Positions 17,845 through 26,501 of a stretch of 64,000 nucleotides of DNA are shown in pieces. The DNA comes from Myxococcales bacterium (GTDB lineage: Bacteria > Myxococcota_A > Polyangia > Polyangiales > Houyiibacteriaceae). The notes beneath the pieces are model-generated. The model was not told where the DNA came from. It made no database searches and saw nothing but the letters and a program-made list of their open reading frames with translations. Position 1 is the first letter of the stretch. Each line of letters begins with the position of its first letter. The stretch covers positions 348,187 through 412,186 of the forward strand of contig JAOTVB010000001.1 of NCBI GenBank assembly GCA_029863605.1, in the 5' to 3' direction. A program made the translations under genes and the position numbers.

Positions 17845-19344
17845 ATGGCTGGGTTTCAGGAGTACGACGCCTACGACGGGTTGGGACTTGCGGAGTTGGT
17901 GCGGGCAGGACAGGTCAGCAGCCGGGAGCTCGTCGAGGAATGTATCGCTCGGATCGAACGCGTGAACCCGAAGATCAACGGAGTCGTTCGTCCGCTGTAT
18001 GATCGCGCGCGTGCCCAATCGAACGAGGCTCTAGGTCAGGGGCCCTTTGCGGGCGTTCCGTTCCTGGTGAAAGACCTGATTCAGTGCATTCCAGGCGTGC
18101 CCACCGAAATGGGGTCGGTCTTCTGGAAGGGGTGGACCCCCCGAACCGCGACCAACCTCTACAAACGGTGGCGCGAGGCAGGTGTCATTCCTGTAGCCAA
18201 GACGGCTACATCGGAGCTGGGGCTCCTGCCTGTCGTGGAGACCGACCTTTGCGGTGCTACGCGCAATCCGTGGAATCTCGGTCGAACGTCGGGGGGCTCG
18301 AGCGGAGGATCCGGGGCTAGCGTCGCGGCCGGCGTTGCTCCCATGGGATCGGCGGGTGACGGAGGTGGTTCTATCCGCATTCCTGCGGCCTGTTGCGGGG
18401 TGTTTGGCCACAAGCCGTCCCGAGCGCGAAACCCCGTTGGTCCGACAGCAAGCGAGCATTGGTCGGGCTTCGTCTCAGAGCACGTCGTCAGCCGCAGTGT
18501 GCGCGACAGCGCGGCGATGCTGGATGCGACGCACGGGCCGGACGCGACCGCCCCGTATTTTGCAGCTCCGATCGAGGGCACGTTTCTTGGGGCTACCGAG
18601 AGTGATCCGAGTCCTCTTCGGATCGCGTTCCATAGCGAGCCCGCGTTTCCATCCACCGTTCATCCAGATTGCAGGGAAGCTGTCGAAGATGCTGCCCGCC
18701 TTTGCGAAGAGCTTGGCCATCGCGTCGAAGAAGTCTCGCCCGGTCATGATCCGGGTGCGCTCAGTCGGGCGTTGGTCGTCGTCTTTGGTAGCAACATCGC
18801 GGCTGAGATCCAAGAAGCGGAAAAAATCGTCGGCCGTCGCGCAACCCCAACGGACTTTCAGCTCACGACGTGGATCAGTCACATGGTCGGCAAAGCGGTG
18901 AGCGCGCAGGACTTCTTGGTTGCCTTGAGATCCCTGCAAGCCGAAGCGCGCCGCCTGGCACGCGTGTACCGTGACTATGATCTCGTGCTCACACCGACAC
19001 TCGGCGCCCCTCCGATCGAGATCGGTGCGCTCGATCCGCAGGGGGTCGACGCTATTGTCCAAAAGCTGTTCGCCGCCACGGGCTGGAGTGCACCTCTCTC
19101 GAACCCCAAGCTCATCGATCGGGCTGCGGAGACCACGTTCTCGTTCGTTCCCTTCACACCGATCGCCAACATCACGGGCCAACCCGCGATGTCTGTACCG
19201 CTATTCTGGAACGCCGAAGAGCTCCCGATTGGGGTCATGTTCGCAGGGCGACCTCCGGACGAGACCGTCATGTTCTCTTTGGCGGCTCAGTTAGAGCGGG
19301 CGCGTCCATGGAAAGATCGCCATCCCCCGGTTTATGCGAAGTGA
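17845..19344 (+). CDS. Amidase-signature family amidase
   Basis: 499-residue amidase hydrolysing an amide bond by the Ser-cisSer-Lys mechanism. Lys76 (VPFLVKDL), cis-Ser in SGGSSGGSGAS (about 149-159) and nucleophile Ser176 (GDGGGSIRIPA) are all present. It is not GatA: no gatC or gatB is nearby, and the C-terminal region (WNAEELPIGVMFAGRPPDE) is that of general amidases such as 6-aminohexanoate-cyclic-dimer hydrolase-like enzymes. The substrate is unknown. No signal peptide is visible. It is transcribed divergently from the sigma factor. Confidence 0.92.
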   Translation: MAGFQEYDAYDGLGLAELVRAGQVSSRELVEECIARIERVNPKINGVVRPLYDRARAQSNEALGQGPFAGVPFLVKDLIQCIPGVPTEMGSVFWKGWTPRTATNLYKRWREAGVIPVAKTATSELGLLPVVETDLCGATRNPWNLGRTSGGSSGGSGASVAAGVAPMGSAGDGGGSIRIPAACCGVFGHKPSRARNPVGPTASEHWSGFVSEHVVSRSVRDSAAMLDATHGPDATAPYFAAPIEGTFLGATESDPSPLRIAFHSEPAFPSTVHPDCREAVEDAARLCEELGHRVEEVSPGHDPGALSRALVVVFGSNIAAEIQEAEKIVGRRATPTDFQLTTWISHMVGKAVSAQDFLVALRSLQAEARRLARVYRDYDLVLTPTLGAPPIEIGALDPQGVDAIVQKLFAATGWSAPLSNPKLIDRAAETTFSFVPFTPIANITGQPAMSVPLFWNAEELPIGVMFAGRPPDETVMFSLAAQLERARPWKDRHPPVYAK

Positions 19345-19345
19345 T

Positions 19346-19360
19346 AATTACCTAGTAATT
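19346..19360. promoter_or_regulatory. Perfect AT-rich inverted repeat upstream of the carboxylase operon
   Basis: AATTAC, a CTA loop and GTAATT form a 6-bp dyad directly after the amidase stop and about 25 bases before a possible promoter. In a GC-rich window such an AT-rich palindrome may be an operator; no regulator gene is adjacent. Confidence 0.3.
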
Positions 19361-19369
19361 TCGGCCGAC

Positions 19370-19397
19370 TTGCGATGATTGAGCCTTCATTCATAAT
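19370..19397 (+). promoter_or_regulatory. Candidate sigma-70 promoter of the acyl-CoA carboxylase operon
   Basis: TTGCGA (19370-19375) and CATAAT (19392-19397) are separated by 16 bases, 43 bases upstream of the carboxyltransferase ATG. The -10 matches five of six consensus bases. This is sequence pattern only. Confidence 0.35.
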
Positions 19398-19439
19398 TTG
19401 ATTGCCCGCTTCGGGGCGCACCCTCTAGGATTCTCGCGG

Positions 19440-21056
19440 ATGACCCAAGAACAGCGCTACCCAATCCTGCGCTCGAAGGTCGATACCACGTCAGACTTCT
19501 ATCAATCCAATCGCGAGGAGAATCTCGCGTCGCTTGGCGAGGTGATCGAAGCTCAGACTGCCGCCAACGGTGGTGGCGGACCGAAGTACGTCGATCGGCA
19601 CCTTGCGCGCGGTCGGATTCTTCCCCGCCAGCGCATCGAGATGATGCTCGACCGCGACAGCTTTTTTTTGGAGATCGCTCCCCTCGCAGGTCACGCCATG
19701 AAGGGAGAGGCCAGTGGGTCTTCCGTCGTCGGCGGTGTTGGCCTGGTCAGCGGCGTCGAGTGCTGTGTCGTCGCGAGTGAGGCGACTATCAAGGGCGGAG
19801 CAATCACACCCACCAGTATGTTGAAAAGCGGGAGGCTTGCCGAGATCTGCGAGCAGAACCGCCTCGTTGGCCTCAGTCTCATCGAGTCTGCAGGCGCGGA
19901 TCTGCCGAACCAAGACAAGATCTTCGTGCACGGAGGCGTTGGGTTTCGACATTTGACACGGCGGTCGGAGCACAAGGTCCCGACGATCTGTTTGGTGTTC
20001 GGAAGCTCGACGGCCGGCGGCGCCTACTTGCCGGGAATGAGCGACTATGTCGTGATGGTGAAAGAGCAGGCACAGGTCTACTTGGCGGGTCCTCCATTGG
20101 TGAAAATGGCCACCGGCGAAGAGGCTGACCATGAAGAGCTCGGCGGCGCGGAGATGCATTCGAGCATGAGCGGCGTGTCCGACTACCTTGCCGAAGACGA
20201 GCTCGACGCCATTCGACTCGGCCGGGAGATCGTCGCGCATCTCGACTGGAAAAAGCGCGCTTCCCCACGACCGCGTCCGGTCGAAGCCCCTCTCTGGGAC
20301 CAAGAAGAGCTACTCGGAATCGCTTCCGCCGACGTGCGTGTTCCCTTCGACCAGAGAGAGGTGATCGCGCGGATCGTCGATGGATCGCGCTTCAGCGAGT
20401 TCAAGCCGCTCTACGGAAAGACCATGCTGTGCGGTTGGGCCCACATTCACGGGTTCCCGGTTGGCATCATCGCGAACAACGGGACGATCTTCAGCGACAG
20501 TGCCAACAAAGGCGCTCAGTTCATCCAGCTCTGCAACAGTAGCGACATCCCCCTAGTCTTCCTCCAAAACACGACCGGTTTCATGGTCGGCAAGAAGTAC
20601 GAGCAGGAGGGCATCATCAAGAATGGCGCCAAGATGATCAATGCGGTTTCGAACAGTACCGTCCCCGCGATCACCATCATGACGGGCTCGAGCTACGGCG
20701 CTGGAAACTACGCGATGAGCGGTCGCGCGTACCGACCTCGTTTTCTCTTCACTTGGCCCAACCACAAGATCGCGGTGATGGGAGGTAAGCAGCTCGCTGG
20801 CGTGCTCGACATCATTCAACGCGATGCCGCTGCCAAGAAAGGCATGGAGGTCGATGAAAAGATGCTCGAGGTCGCCAAGATGATGACCGAGAAGCAGATC
20901 GAGGATCAATCGACTGCGCTCTACGCGACGGCTCGAGTTTGGGACGACGGCATCATCGACCCTCGTGACACACGAACGGTGTTGGCCATCTGTCTGTCGG
21001 CTGCATACAACGCTCCCGTCGAGGGGACCACTTCGTGGGGCGTCTTTCGCCACTGA
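19440..21056 (+). CDS. Acyl-CoA carboxylase, carboxyltransferase (beta) subunit
   Basis: 538-residue carboxyltransferase that moves CO2 from carboxybiotin to an acyl-CoA. Both crotonase-like halves are present, with [20 protein letters not shown] in the first and [20 protein letters not shown] plus [15 protein letters not shown] and [10 protein letters not shown] in the second. Sequence style and the paired biotin subunit fit methylcrotonyl-CoA or geranyl-CoA carboxylase better than AccD or propionyl-CoA carboxylase, but no leucine-degradation genes flank it. The ATG at 19440 ([12 protein letters not shown]) matches the usual family start. It is followed closely by the biotin subunit gene. 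Confidence 0.9.
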   Translation: MTQEQRYPILRSKVDTTSDFYQSNREENLASLGEVIEAQTAANGGGGPKYVDRHLARGRILPRQRIEMMLDRDSFFLEIAPLAGHAMKGEASGSSVVGGVGLVSGVECCVVASEATIKGGAITPTSMLKSGRLAEICEQNRLVGLSLIESAGADLPNQDKIFVHGGVGFRHLTRRSEHKVPTICLVFGSSTAGGAYLPGMSDYVVMVKEQAQVYLAGPPLVKMATGEEADHEELGGAEMHSSMSGVSDYLAEDELDAIRLGREIVAHLDWKKRASPRPRPVEAPLWDQEELLGIASADVRVPFDQREVIARIVDGSRFSEFKPLYGKTMLCGWAHIHGFPVGIIANNGTIFSDSANKGAQFIQLCNSSDIPLVFLQNTTGFMVGKKYEQEGIIKNGAKMINAVSNSTVPAITIMTGSSYGAGNYAMSGRAYRPRFLFTWPNHKIAVMGGKQLAGVLDIIQRDAAAKKGMEVDEKMLEVAKMMTEKQIEDQSTALYATARVWDDGIIDPRDTRTVLAICLSAAYNAPVEGTTSWGVFRH

Positions 21057-21070
21057 GGAGTAGGCGCGAC

Positions 21071-23050
21071 TTGACCCGAACAATCCAAAAAGTACTGGTC
21101 GCCAACCGCGGAGAGATCGTCCGGCGCGTCATGCGCACGTGCCGCAAGATGGGGGTCAAGACCGTTGCCGTCTACTCGGAGGCGGACCAGGATGCGCCTT
21201 TCGTTCGAGAGGCGGACGAGGCGTTTCTACTGGGGCCGGCGCCAAGCGCGGAAAGCTATCTTCGGATCGACAAGATCCTCGAAGCGGCCAAGCGCTCGCG
21301 AAGCGACGCGATTCACCCCGGCTACGGGTTCCTTGCCGAGAGCGCCGAATTTGCCGAGGCCTGCCGATCGGCGGGAGTGACTTTCATCGGGCCTACACCC
21401 GAAGCGATTCGCTCGATGGGATCGAAGCGAGAGGCCAAGGCTTTGGTCGGGCAAGCCGGCGTTCCCGTGATTCCCGGCTACGACGGGTCGGATCAAAATC
21501 CTGCCGTCCTAGCCGAGGAGGCCACGCGAATCGGGTTTCCGGTTCTTTTGAAGGCGAATGCTGGCGGCGGTGGCAAAGGAATGAAGCTGGTGCGTAAGCA
21601 AGAAGAGCTTCCGGATGCGATCGCGTCCGCGGCTCGCGAGGGTCAGAGCGGGTTTGGCGATGGCACTCTCCTCGTCGAGAAGTACATCGACAATCCGCGT
21701 CATGTCGAGATTCAGATCCTCGGCGACCGTTACGGCGATCTAGTTCACCTCAACGAACGCGAGTGCTCGATCCAACGTCGTCATCAGAAGATCATCGAAG
21801 AGACGCCATCTCCCGCGCTCGATGCCGAGCTTCGAAGAGAGATGGGGGCCGCGGCGATCTCCTGCGGCAAGGCGATCGATTACCAGAACGCGGGCACCGT
21901 CGAGTTCGTCTTGGCGCCCGATCGGAGCTTCTATTTTCTCGAGGTCAACACTCGCCTCCAGGTCGAGCATCCAGTTACCGAATGTGTGACCGGCCTCGAT
22001 CTCGTCGAAGAGCAGATCCTGATCGCGCAGGGCGAGCCGCTGCGATTCTCACAAGAGCAAGTGCGATTCGACGGGGCTGCGCTCGAGGTGCGGATCTACG
22101 CCGAGGACCCTACCGCTGGCTTTCTTCCACAAAGCGGCAAAGTGGTGGACTGGCACCTCCCTCTCGCAGAGGGCCTACGTGTCGAAACCGGGGTCGAAAC
22201 CGGGAGCGAGATCAGCATCTACTACGACCCGATGCTCGCGAAGATCGTCACCTTCGGGGACAACCGGGCGGTCGCGCTTCAACGAATGCGAAGCGCGTTG
22301 CGGTCCCTGAGCACGCAGGGCGTGGTCACGAACCGCGACTTCTTGCTCCGTGTGCTGAGTCATCCCGAGTTCATCGCAGGCAATTTCGACACGCATTTCA
22401 TCGAGCAGCACATGCAGGCGGCGCTCGCGGAGCCCCCCGACGATTTGGCAGAACGTCACGCAGCGGTCGTGGCTACTCTTGCGTCCCAGCAACGCCGCGA
22501 GCTCGGGCGTGTGCTCATTCCTACGGTGCCATCTGGCTGGCGGAACAACTTTCACACCCCGCAGTGGGCCGAATATGAAGTCGGCGATCGGGTGCACCGT
22601 GTCGAGTATCGACATCTCGGCGAGAACGTCTTCACCGTGTTCGTCGGCGAAACAGAGCAGCAAGTGCGCGTGGTGTCGTGGGATGACCCGCGGTTGACGC
22701 TCGAGGTCGAAGGGCACCGCAGCACGGCTCGAGTCATCATGTCGGGTGATCGCGCCTACGTGCACGCCCGCGACGTCGACGTAGCACTCGTGTTGAAGCC
22801 GCGCTTTCCCGACAAGTCGCTGTTGGTTCCTGCCGGCGGCTGTGTCGCGCCGATGCCGGGCAAAATCATCGAGGTTCGGGTCTCCAAGGGAGATACCGTT
22901 CAGGCAGGTCAGGTCCTCTTGATCATGGAGGCCATGAAGATGGAGCATTCGGTGAGCGCTCCACGGGACGGAACGGTCGATCAGGTCAGCGTCGTCAGTG
23001 GGGATCAGGTAGACGCCGATGCCTTGCTCGTCGTCGTCTCCGAGTCTTGA
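21071..23050 (+). CDS. Acyl-CoA carboxylase, biotin carboxylase plus biotin carrier (alpha) subunit
   Basis: 659-residue subunit that carboxylates its own biotin using ATP and bicarbonate. It shows the biotin carboxylase domain (VLVANRGEI at the start, HPGYGFLAES, ATP-binding Gly-rich loop ANAGGGGKGMKLV, EVNTRLQVEHPVTE), a connecting region and a C-terminal biotinyl domain with the acceptor lysine in EAMKMEH. The TTG at 21071 is preceded by GAGGAG at 21055-21060 and starts just before the conserved VLVANRGEI; in-frame GTG at 21035 would overlap the beta gene. The short distance makes an operon with the beta subunit. Convergent with the diiron gene, 17 bases away. Confidence 0.92.
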   Translation: MTRTIQKVLVANRGEIVRRVMRTCRKMGVKTVAVYSEADQDAPFVREADEAFLLGPAPSAESYLRIDKILEAAKRSRSDAIHPGYGFLAESAEFAEACRSAGVTFIGPTPEAIRSMGSKREAKALVGQAGVPVIPGYDGSDQNPAVLAEEATRIGFPVLLKANAGGGGKGMKLVRKQEELPDAIASAAREGQSGFGDGTLLVEKYIDNPRHVEIQILGDRYGDLVHLNERECSIQRRHQKIIEETPSPALDAELRREMGAAAISCGKAIDYQNAGTVEFVLAPDRSFYFLEVNTRLQVEHPVTECVTGLDLVEEQILIAQGEPLRFSQEQVRFDGAALEVRIYAEDPTAGFLPQSGKVVDWHLPLAEGLRVETGVETGSEISIYYDPMLAKIVTFGDNRAVALQRMRSALRSLSTQGVVTNRDFLLRVLSHPEFIAGNFDTHFIEQHMQAALAEPPDDLAERHAAVVATLASQQRRELGRVLIPTVPSGWRNNFHTPQWAEYEVGDRVHRVEYRHLGENVFTVFVGETEQQVRVVSWDDPRLTLEVEGHRSTARVIMSGDRAYVHARDVDVALVLKPRFPDKSLLVPAGGCVAPMPGKIIEVRVSKGDTVQAGQVLLIMEAMKMEHSVSAPRDGTVDQVSVVSGDQVDADALLVVVSES

Positions 23051-23067
23051 TCGCCGGGAATGCCGAC

Positions 23068-24249
23068 CTACGCAGCGTCCAGCTCGGCGATCAACTCGTC
23101 GCCGCTCAAGTGGTCCGCGGATCGCCCGTCGAAGTACTGCATCAGGCCGACACGTTCGTAGTGAGGCTTGATACGATCACTGAGCAAGCCGATTTCGCGG
23201 AGGTTTGGAACCAAGCGTTGGAACATCACTTGGCGGAAGATCTCGAAACCCGGCGAGTGGGACACCATGTGCGCCCACTGCTTGCGCGTGATCTTGTGCT
23301 CAAACCACTCCTCGTAGACCTCGTACGACAGGAACCGGTTGCGCATGAGGAGCGCGACCTCGAAGGCCCAGTCTTCGCGCTCGCGCTGCTCCGACTCACT
23401 GAGCTCGTTCTGGAAATGATCACGAAGGGCGATCACGCCGTAATGCACGTGGCGCGCCTCGTCTTGGATGACCTTCTTGAGGAGCTCCTTCAAGAGAGGC
23501 TCTTTGGTCATTTGATAGAGTGTGCCGAATGCGCCGAGGGCCAAGCCTTCGACCATGATCTGCATTCCGAGGAACTTCAGGTCCCACCGGGAGTCCTGAA
23601 TCAGGGCATCGATGATGACGAAGAGATTGTCGTTGATCTGATAAAGTTTGTTGAGCTTCGTATCGAGATATCGATGGAATACCTCAACGTGGCGACCTTC
23701 GTCGACCACCTGCGTGGAACCGTAGAGCTTGCCGTCGAAGAACTGCACGGCTTCGGTCACCTGCGCAGCAGCGAACAGTGCACCCTGCTCACCGTGAAGG
23801 AACTGGCTGAGCATCCACGCCCCGACGCTTGCGTTGAGGCGGTGCTGCTCGAGCTCGGTCAGCTTGATACCCATACCCCTTAGCTCGTCGTAGCTCATGA
23901 ACTCCGGCGGTATGATTGGAACCTCAGGATTCTCCGGATCGACATCGATGTCCCAGGGAAGGTCTTCGCCGTTCCACTGCTGCTCTTTGGCGCGGGTGTA
24001 AAGCTCACGCATCTCCGGCTGGTCGTTCGGATACGTCCAGTCGAAGTGAGTCTCATGGTGCGACGGCATCTTGGTGGGAACACCCTGTTTGCCACGCTGC
24101 AGAATCAACCCACGAATCCCGGACGGCGCCATCGCGCGAAGCACCTTCGGATTGCTCGTCTCGGTCATCACTTGGACGGCCTCGATGTAAGGCTCCAGGC
24201 GCCTCCGAATCGAGAAAGGCAGGTTTTCGAGAACTTTGTTGGTGAGCAT
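23068..24249 (-). CDS. Ferritin-like diiron oxygenase-type protein
   Basis: 393-residue protein with the carboxylate-bridged diiron pattern across a four-helix bundle: Glu154 (HGEQGAL), Glu184/His187 (DEGRHVE), Glu234 (MVEGLAL) and Glu264/His267 (DEARHVHYG). This is the ribonucleotide-reductase-R2/acyl-desaturase/AurF-like arrangement, so an O2-dependent hydroxylase, desaturase or N-oxygenase is likely; the substrate is unknown. The start is chosen at ATG 24249, which has GAAGGA upstream. It is the last gene of a three-gene operon with its probable electron donor and a MerR regulator. Confidence 0.82.
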   Translation of the reverse strand: MLTNKVLENLPFSIRRRLEPYIEAVQVMTETSNPKVLRAMAPSGIRGLILQRGKQGVPTKMPSHHETHFDWTYPNDQPEMRELYTRAKEQQWNGEDLPWDIDVDPENPEVPIIPPEFMSYDELRGMGIKLTELEQHRLNASVGAWMLSQFLHGEQGALFAAAQVTEAVQFFDGKLYGSTQVVDEGRHVEVFHRYLDTKLNKLYQINDNLFVIIDALIQDSRWDLKFLGMQIMVEGLALGAFGTLYQMTKEPLLKELLKKVIQDEARHVHYGVIALRDHFQNELSESEQREREDWAFEVALLMRNRFLSYEVYEEWFEHKITRKQWAHMVSHSPGFEIFRQVMFQRLVPNLREIGLLSDRIKPHYERVGLMQYFDGRSADHLSGDELIAELDAA

Positions 24250-24263
24250 GGCCAGTTCCTTCG

Positions 24264-25007
24264 TTAGAGCACGTTGGCGAAGAAGTCGCGAATCTTGGTT
24301 GCGTGTAGACGCATGATGAAGCGATCGAGCACCGGGAGTACTGCCTCGATCATGGTGGCGACCTGCTCGGGCGGCAAGCCCGAAAGGCGTGAAGAAATCA
24401 AGTGCACTTCTTCTTGGAGAAGCTTTGCGATCAGGTCCTGGTAGTAGGACATGTCCTCCACGCCGAACCCGAGTTCCTTCGTGAAACCGAGGGAGCGAAT
24501 CTTGCCAAGCACCTCGAACGACCAAACATCCGCGGACGCGACACGAAGCGTTCCGTTCGTGCACTCTCCGCCGATCAACCCGAGCTCGAACGCACGCTCG
24601 ACGTCTTCAGGGTCGACCCCGGTCTCTTTGGCGATTTCATCCGGGGTAAGAGTGGGACTGCGGTCCTCGCCGGTCTTGAGCGACGCGTCGAGACGTTCTT
24701 TGACCCCGGCGAGGAAAGCATGCTGACGGGGAGAAAACACGTCGTCCTCTCCATCGAGAAGAGCCTTGATCGCCTTGAGCGGGAGAAATCTCTCGTGCTG
24801 AAGCTTTTTGATCAGGTGCAATCGATCGATGTGCTCTTCGGTGTACCAGGCCATGTTTCGACCGGTCTTGCGGCCAGCGGGGAGGAGCCCCTGTTGGATG
24901 TAGAAGTGGATCGCTTGACGCGGAAGCCCGGTCGACTCGCACAGATCCTTCATCCGGTAACACCAGTGCTCTTGGGCGGGCTCGAGAACTTTGGCTGTGG
25001 CCGTCAT
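24264..25007 (-). CDS. MerR-family transcriptional regulator with long C-terminal domain
   Basis: 247 residues. The N-terminal MerR helix-turn-helix and wing are clear (RMKDLCESTGLPRQAIHFYI, then GLLPAGRKTGRNMAWYTEEH), followed by a dimerisation-helix region and an unusually long C-terminal domain (about 130-247) containing a second possible HTH-like stretch (TPDEIAKETGVDPEDVERAF). No Cys cluster for metal sensing is seen. Its ATG overlaps the reductase stop (ATGA at 25004), and the diiron gene follows 14 bases after its stop, so it most likely regulates this operon. The effector is unknown. Confidence 0.9.
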   Translation of the reverse strand: MTATAKVLEPAQEHWCYRMKDLCESTGLPRQAIHFYIQQGLLPAGRKTGRNMAWYTEEHIDRLHLIKKLQHERFLPLKAIKALLDGEDDVFSPRQHAFLAGVKERLDASLKTGEDRSPTLTPDEIAKETGVDPEDVERAFELGLIGGECTNGTLRVASADVWSFEVLGKIRSLGFTKELGFGVEDMSYYQDLIAKLLQEEVHLISSRLSGLPPEQVATMIEAVLPVLDRFIMRLHATKIRDFFANVL

Positions 25008-26416
25008 GAACCCTCTACCTCGATTCTGCTTTGCGCGAGCGGTCGCCCAACGCACGTCAGTATATACCCCCGCTCCTTTTCGGAGCGACTCAAACAGTTT
25101 GGCTCTTCTACTTGGATGTCGCCGCTGCGCTGGCGGACGCGGCAAGCTCCGCAGCCGCCCATGGCGCACGAAAAGGGCATGTCGAGGCCGGCTGCCAACG
25201 CGGCCTCGAGGATCGTCTGCCCCGGCGCGACCTGAACCCCATGCTCGCTGCCGCTCTTGGAGATGACGACGAGCTCTATCTTATCGCTTCCGAGGCCGCC
25301 GTGGCGATCCTCGGGTCGCGTGAATCGCTCCTCGGCAATCCGCGCGGCATCCACACCCCGTCGCTTCAAGACTTCGTGCACCGCTTCCATCATCGGGGTT
25401 GGGCCGCAAACGAAGTACCGGAGCATGCCATCATCCTCGATGCCGAGCGCGTCCAACCTTTCGAGCACGACATCGTCGGACAGGAGCCCTTCGCCGCCTG
25501 ACCAAGCCTCCGGTGGCTTCTCAAGCACATGATCGATGACAAGGCGCTCGCCGAGCTCTACGGAGAGACGGGCCAATCGCTCTCGGAAGATGATGTCATC
25601 CCAACCACGGTTACCGTAAATGAGCGTTACTTTGCTCCGCTTCTCCTGATGAAGAACCGTCTCGAGCAGGCTCATGATCGGGGTAATGCCGCTGCCGCCG
25701 GCGAGCATTACGAAGTGCCTCTCGTTCACGGATCGGGGCTCGACGGTGAAGTTCCCCGACGGACCGAGCACCGAGAGCGTGTCGCCCGCTTGGATGGTGT
25801 CGTTCAGGTGGTTGCTGACGCGTCCGTCTGCCATGCGCTTGACCGTGATGTGCACAGGGACGCCTGGGAGGCATGCGTTTGCCAACGAGTATGCGCGCCG
25901 AAGCTTGTGGCCATCGACGTTGACGTCGACGCTGAGGAACTGCCCGGGTTTGAACTCGATCGGTGACCCATCCTCTTCGGTTAGGTAGATCGACACCGCG
26001 TCGGCGGTTTCGCGCACCACGTCGACGACCTTGACGGTGCGGGCCATTTGGGGCGCTTTGCGTGCAAGCGAAACCACTGCCCCTGGAGCGGGCCGCGGCC
26101 TTTCGATGAGGGGCGCAGGCGTTTTCCCAAAGATCAAACGACCGCCGAGCATGGCGATGTCACGGTGCGCGGTCCGCACCTTGTCGGCCAGGCGTCTCGG
26201 AAGCAGGACGAGCGGGTCGACTTCGTCGAGGGGGGTGGGGGATGGGAGCCTTTCGATCACGGGCGCGGGGGTTTTCCCACCTGCTCGATCGAGAAGCATT
26301 CGCGCATCGAGACGGGCTTGATCGAGGAAAGGAGTGCAGAAGCTTGGAAGGGCCCTGGCAGCCAGTGATGCGGCTGCATCCAGCTTCCCAGGGGGTCGGC
26401 GGCGGTCACCCTCCAT
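25004..26416 (-). CDS. FAD/NAD oxidoreductase with C-terminal plant-type 2Fe-2S ferredoxin domain
   Basis: 470-residue electron-transfer protein of the PaaE/HmpX style. An unusual N-terminal extension of about 125 residues (containing two GKTPAP(V/L)IER repeats) precedes an FAD domain (RAYSLAN), an NAD domain (AGGSGITPIMSLLE, YFVCGPTPMM) and a ferredoxin domain with Cys spacing CX4CX2C (CAMGGCGAC) and a final Cys (ILTCVGRP). It is well suited to deliver electrons from NAD(P)H to the diiron protein encoded two genes downstream. Starts at 26440 and 26416 are both possible; the latter is used here. Confidence 0.9.
   Translation of the reverse strand: MEGDRRRPPGKLDAAASLAARALPSFCTPFLDQARLDARMLLDRAGGKTPAPVIERLPSPTPLDEVDPLVLLPRRLADKVRTAHRDIAMLGGRLIFGKTPAPLIERPRPAPGAVVSLARKAPQMARTVKVVDVVRETADAVSIYLTEEDGSPIEFKPGQFLSVDVNVDGHKLRRAYSLANACLPGVPVHITVKRMADGRVSNHLNDTIQAGDTLSVLGPSGNFTVEPRSVNERHFVMLAGGSGITPIMSLLETVLHQEKRSKVTLIYGNRGWDDIIFRERLARLSVELGERLVIDHVLEKPPEAWSGGEGLLSDDVVLERLDALGIEDDGMLRYFVCGPTPMMEAVHEVLKRRGVDAARIAEERFTRPEDRHGGLGSDKIELVVISKSGSEHGVQVAPGQTILEAALAAGLDMPFSCAMGGCGACRVRQRSGDIQVEEPNCLSRSEKERGYILTCVGRPLAQSRIEVEGS
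26101..26129 (-). repeat. Copy 1 of an in-frame ~30-bp direct repeat in the reductase gene
   Basis: On the plus strand the block begins TTTCGATGAGGGGCGCAGGC and is repeated 150 bases (50 codons) away at 26251-26279 with about 5 mismatches in 30. It encodes GKTPAPLIERP in the N-terminal extension. Confidence 0.7.
26251..26279 (-). repeat. Copy 2 of the in-frame repeat in the reductase gene
   Basis: Encodes GKTPAPVIERL. The plus strand begins TTTCGATCACGGGCGCGGGG. The exact 50-codon offset from copy 1 suggests an internal duplication of the N-terminal extension. Confidence 0.7.
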
Positions 26417-26501
26417 CTCCCTAGCGTGCCGAAGCAGCACACGGGTGTCAAGTGCGACTAAACACTTTACTTACATTGTCGGATATCATAGCAAGAACCA
26501 A

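Noticed and set aside
22175-22948. 257-codon open frame on the minus strand
   Set aside because: Antisense to the biotin carboxylase gene, including its biotinyl domain; no motif of its own.
26419-26449. MerR-type operator with 19-bp spacer (TTGACA ... CGCTAG) on the minus strand
   Set aside because: The -10 match is poor and it would lie within 3 bases of the reductase start; the small dyad alone is too weak.
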